Shown: piece by piece, positions 61,290 to 64,000 of the stretch
Numbering within the stretch: position 1 is the first letter of the stretch
Layout of the letters: each line of letters starts with the position of its first letter
Assembly: GCA_965230795.1 (NCBI GenBank)
Contig: OZ246020.1
Coordinates: 4,154,001-4,218,000 of the forward strand
Length of the DNA stretch: 64,000 nt
Direction: 5' to 3'
DNA from: PZPK01 sp965230795
GTDB lineage: Bacteria; Pseudomonadota; Gammaproteobacteria; Pseudomonadales; Oleiphilaceae
Made by a program: the position numbers and the translations under genes
The notes under the pieces: model-generated
The model's input: only the letters and a program-made list of their open reading frames with translations
Databases searched by the model: none
What the model was told of the DNA's origin: nothing

Positions 61290-62423
61290 TCAGCGCTTCG
61301 ACTCATCCGGTTTCAACACCAGCAAACGCCCGGAATCGGTACTCAAATACAACCATCCCTCGGGACTTGGCAACAGGGCCCGAATACGTTCGTTCAGATC
61401 CTCCAGTAAACGCTCTTCGCGGACAAATTCGCCCGCATCCGACAGTACTACACGATTCAGATGGGTCAGTTTCAGCGCCCCGGCAAGCAGATTTCCCTGC
61501 CACTTGGGGAAGGCCGCTCCGCGATATACCAGCAAACTGCCGGGTGCAATGGATGGCGTGTAGTATTTCACCGGCTGCTCCATTCCCGGCTTGGCGGTAG
61601 CTTCCCCTACCATCAAAGGTCCCCAGTACTCCTTACCATAGGAGATCACCGGCCAGCCATAGTTCAGCCCCTTCTTCACCCAATTGATTTCATCCCCGCC
61701 ACGGGGCCCGTGTTCAATCAGCCAAAGTCGATCAGTGGCTTGGTCATAGACCAGCCCCTGTGGATTGCGATGGCCATAACTCCATATCTCCGGCAAGGCA
61801 TTGCTGCGTCCGACAAAAGGATTGTCAGATGGGACCGTGCCATCCAAACCGAGCCGCATTACCGAACCGGCATGGGTATCCAGGCGCTGGCCATTGGGTC
61901 GTTCACCTCTATCACCCACACCGAAAAAGACATGTCCTTTTGCGTCAAAGGTAATACGACTGCCATAGTGGCGACCCGTATCCGTGCGCGAGCGTGTCAC
62001 CATCAGCTCCTGCCACTCCTGCATACGGCCCCCGTCCAGTCGGGCGCGAGCCAGGGTCGTCGCTCCTTGACCATCAATCTCTTTGCTGTAGGTGAAATAG
62101 AACCAACCTGCCTTGCCCAAATCACCCGGCGCGCGAGCTACATCGAGCAGGCCGCCCTGACCGCTGGCGAAAACCTGTGGCACTCCCTGCAGGGTTTCAC
62201 GCTTGCCGGAATCGCGATGAACCCGAAACAGATTGCCACCACGCTCGGTGATGATCAGATGGCGATCGTCAATCCATGCCATGCCCCAGGGAATACCCAG
62301 ACCACCGGCAACCTGCTCAACCCGAAAAGCCATGCCCTCACTTTCATCACGCAACAGTATCGAGTCGGCTTGCACCTGATTCAGGCTCAACAAAAACACA
62401 ATACACGGTGCGAGGATTCTCAT
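61290..62423 (-). CDS. PQQ-dependent sugar dehydrogenase homologue (aldose sugar dehydrogenase type)
   Basis: 377 residues from the ATG at 62423 (GGGAG 9 nt upstream; a long frame begins at 62501). Signal peptide (MRILAPCIVFLLSLNQVQA), then a six-bladed beta-propeller: FRVEQVAGGLGIPWGMAWIDDRHLIITERGGNLFRV, HYGSRITFDAKGHVFFGVGDRG, EIWSYGHRNPQGLVYDQATDRLWLIEHGPRGGDEINWVKKGLNYGWPVISYG. Closest to the Asd/YliI group, which oxidises aldoses in the periplasm with PQQ. Stop at 61290. Convergent with the CBS-GGDEF gene. Confidence 0.93.
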   Translation of the reverse strand: MRILAPCIVFLLSLNQVQADSILLRDESEGMAFRVEQVAGGLGIPWGMAWIDDRHLIITERGGNLFRVHRDSGKRETLQGVPQVFASGQGGLLDVARAPGDLGKAGWFYFTYSKEIDGQGATTLARARLDGGRMQEWQELMVTRSRTDTGRHYGSRITFDAKGHVFFGVGDRGERPNGQRLDTHAGSVMRLGLDGTVPSDNPFVGRSNALPEIWSYGHRNPQGLVYDQATDRLWLIEHGPRGGDEINWVKKGLNYGWPVISYGKEYWGPLMVGEATAKPGMEQPVKYYTPSIAPGSLLVYRGAAFPKWQGNLLAGALKLTHLNRVVLSDAGEFVREERLLEDLNERIRALLPSPEGWLYLSTDSGRLLVLKPDESKR

Positions 62424-62463
62424 GATGGCGGGCTCCCTTATGCTGATCGAGGTTGATGGTTTA

Positions 62464-63846
62464 TCACTTGCTCGTTGACTGATACGGACGAGCCAGTCCA
62501 ATCGGATCCAACAGCGTTTTCAACTCCGCCTCATCAAGATCCGTCTGTTCGAGCGCAACCTCAAGAATGGGTCTGCCACTGGCATAAGCCGCCTTGGCGA
62601 TCTCTGCGGCTTTGGCATAGCCCACTTCCGGGTTCAGGGCGGTGGCCAGTATGGGATTGCGGGATAAAGCGTCCTGCAGGCGGGATTCATTCACCTTGAA
62701 GGAGGCAATCGCACGATGCGCCAACAAATGCAGACTCGAACTCAAGAGCTGAATACTGTCCAATACGTTGGCCGCCATAAGCGGAAGCATGACATTCAAT
62801 TCAAAGTTGCCGGACTGGCCCGCCAGCGCCACGGCTGCATCCAGACCCACTACCTGTGTTCCAGCCATGGCTGCCGCTTCGGGAATCACCGGATTGACCT
62901 TGCCGGGCATGATAGACGAGCCCGGCTGCAGCGCCTCCAGCTCAATTTCGGCAAGGCCTGCCAAGGGCCCTGAATTCATCCAGCGCAGATCGTTGGCAAT
63001 CTTGATCAAAGACACTGCCGTTGTGCGCAATTGTCCTGACAGCGCGACGATCGTATCCTGCGCCGCCATACCGGCAAAACGATTCGCTGCCTGCTCGAAG
63101 CTGATACCACTGGCATGGCCCAGTGCGGTCACGAATTCAGCCGCAAAGGCTTGCGGCGTATTCACCCCCGTACCCACAGCGGTGCCACCCTGAACCACCT
63201 GATGAAGCATGGGTAACAGGGCCTGCACGCGTTCCTTATTCAAGCGCATCTGTACCGCCCAGGTTCCGACGCAATCGCTCATGGCGATTGGCATGGCGTC
63301 CATCAAGTGTGTACGACCGGTTTTGACGTACTCGCTGACCGCTTCCGCTTTTGCCTCGCACACCGAAACAAAATCATCAAGCGCCGGCAACAGATCCTCG
63401 TGCAGCCCCATCGCCGCACTGACATGCAAAGCTGTCGGAATTACATCGTTGCTGCTTTGCCCACGATTAACATCATCGTTGGGATGCACCTCACGCTGAA
63501 GTTGCTCTGACGCCAATCTGGCCAGGACTTCATTGGCATTCATATTGGAACTGGTACCGGAACCGGTTTGGAATATATCAACAGGGAAATGCAACATCAG
63601 ATCACGGCTGGCCAGGAGCTCGGTGACGGCATTATCGATAGCATGGGCGACGTCGGCATCCAGCTCGCCCAGTGTATGATTGGCTCTGGCCGCAGCGCGT
63701 TTTACCAACAACAGCGCCGCAATAAAACGCCGGGGCAAGGGACGCCCGCTGATGGGAAAGTTCTGGATGGCGCGTTGAGTCTGGGCACCATAGAGGGCTT
63801 TGTCAGGAACCTGGATTTCTCCCAGGCTGTCGCGTTCGGTACGCAT
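62464..63846 (-). CDS. fumC: Class II fumarase
   Basis: 460 residues from the ATG at 63846 (GGAGG 7 nt upstream; the open frame reaches 63909). Family signature GSSIMPGKVNP; active-site region TGSGTSSNMNANEV; HPNDDVNRGQSSNDVIPTALHV. Hydrates fumarate to malate in the TCA cycle; oxygen-stable type, length matches FumC (467). Ends 40 bp before the sugar-dehydrogenase start, so they may share a transcript. Upstream 154 bases to the window edge show no gene. Confidence 0.97.
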   Translation of the reverse strand: MRTERDSLGEIQVPDKALYGAQTQRAIQNFPISGRPLPRRFIAALLLVKRAAARANHTLGELDADVAHAIDNAVTELLASRDLMLHFPVDIFQTGSGTSSNMNANEVLARLASEQLQREVHPNDDVNRGQSSNDVIPTALHVSAAMGLHEDLLPALDDFVSVCEAKAEAVSEYVKTGRTHLMDAMPIAMSDCVGTWAVQMRLNKERVQALLPMLHQVVQGGTAVGTGVNTPQAFAAEFVTALGHASGISFEQAANRFAGMAAQDTIVALSGQLRTTAVSLIKIANDLRWMNSGPLAGLAEIELEALQPGSSIMPGKVNPVIPEAAAMAGTQVVGLDAAVALAGQSGNFELNVMLPLMAANVLDSIQLLSSSLHLLAHRAIASFKVNESRLQDALSRNPILATALNPEVGYAKAAEIAKAAYASGRPILEVALEQTDLDEAELKTLLDPIGLARPYQSTSK

Positions 63847-64000
63847 GCCGCTTTCCTCCCGTTCACCGCGTTGCTCGCTTATCCGATGGGGAATCGAGTT
63901 GTCATTCAAGCCTAGGTGCTGGCACGCGCGGGATCAAGTGATGTTCAGGGTGTCTGGCATCAGGGGAATGCACTGATAACTCGCACTGTGCTTTTTTACG

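Noticed and set aside
1..64000. tRNA, rRNA and CRISPR arrays
   Set aside because: No T-loop or anticodon arm pattern, no rRNA-like stretch and no regularly spaced direct repeats were seen by eye; a covariance search would settle small RNAs.

Overview
The window is chromosomal DNA of a Gram-negative gammaproteobacterium, most like the marine Pseudomonadales/Oceanospirillales group (Marinobacter, Hahella, Ketobacter relatives). This rests on gene content: NarGHJI with NarXL and PpiC, UbiTUV, FeoAB, HldD, YaeQ, and several small families typical of that group (DUF2489, DUF3301, DUF2789, DUF3429, a SutA-like protein). No rRNA, tRNA, phage, complete insertion sequence or CRISPR array was seen. The species is an inference.

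Layout. 1-4.1 kb: a minus-strand operon of three secreted paralogues sharing a mature N-terminal signature (DUF6160-like), an orphan TAXI-type periplasmic binding protein and a lipoprotein. 4.4-9.5 kb: a membrane diguanylate cyclase coupled to a DUF1329 protein, an SRAP/YedK DNA-repair protein and an unusual response regulator. 9.5-20.7 kb: a TetR/AidB-like acyl-CoA dehydrogenase pair, small conserved proteins, a two-domain kinase, PBP1b with a TPR lipoprotein, YaeQ, DUF3301, YigZ and a second TetR. 20.9-27.8 kb: an aminotransferase-kinase fusion, a solute-binding protein, CBS, TRIC and small DUF genes. 28-35.3 kb: HldD, UbiT and UbiUV (oxygen-independent ubiquinone synthesis), YhcC, NhaA and a 59-residue SutA-like protein.

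36-55 kb is the anaerobic core: narL, narK, [GMC oxidoreductase and partner, feoAB, a GNAT-like acyltransferase, a 0.85-kb repeat island], narX, narGHJI and ppiC. The nitrate-respiration locus is interrupted between narK and narX by about 6.6 kb of other genes and repeats. Near-consensus FNR/Anr boxes lie upstream of narK, feoA and narG, and NarL-type 7-2-7 sites lie upstream of narK and narG, so nitrate respiration and ferrous iron uptake look co-regulated by low oxygen; UbiTUV would supply the quinone. 55-64 kb: a diguanylate cyclase, an HD-GYP phosphodiesterase, pirin, a TauE/SafE permease, a methyltransferase, a CBS-GGDEF protein, a PQQ-type sugar dehydrogenase homologue and class II fumarase.

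The least explained structures are the inverted and tandem repeat island at 44.46-45.24 kb, the three-paralogue secreted operon at the left edge, and the aminotransferase-kinase fusion with its divergent TetR regulator. I found no clear complete new system; these are the best leads.
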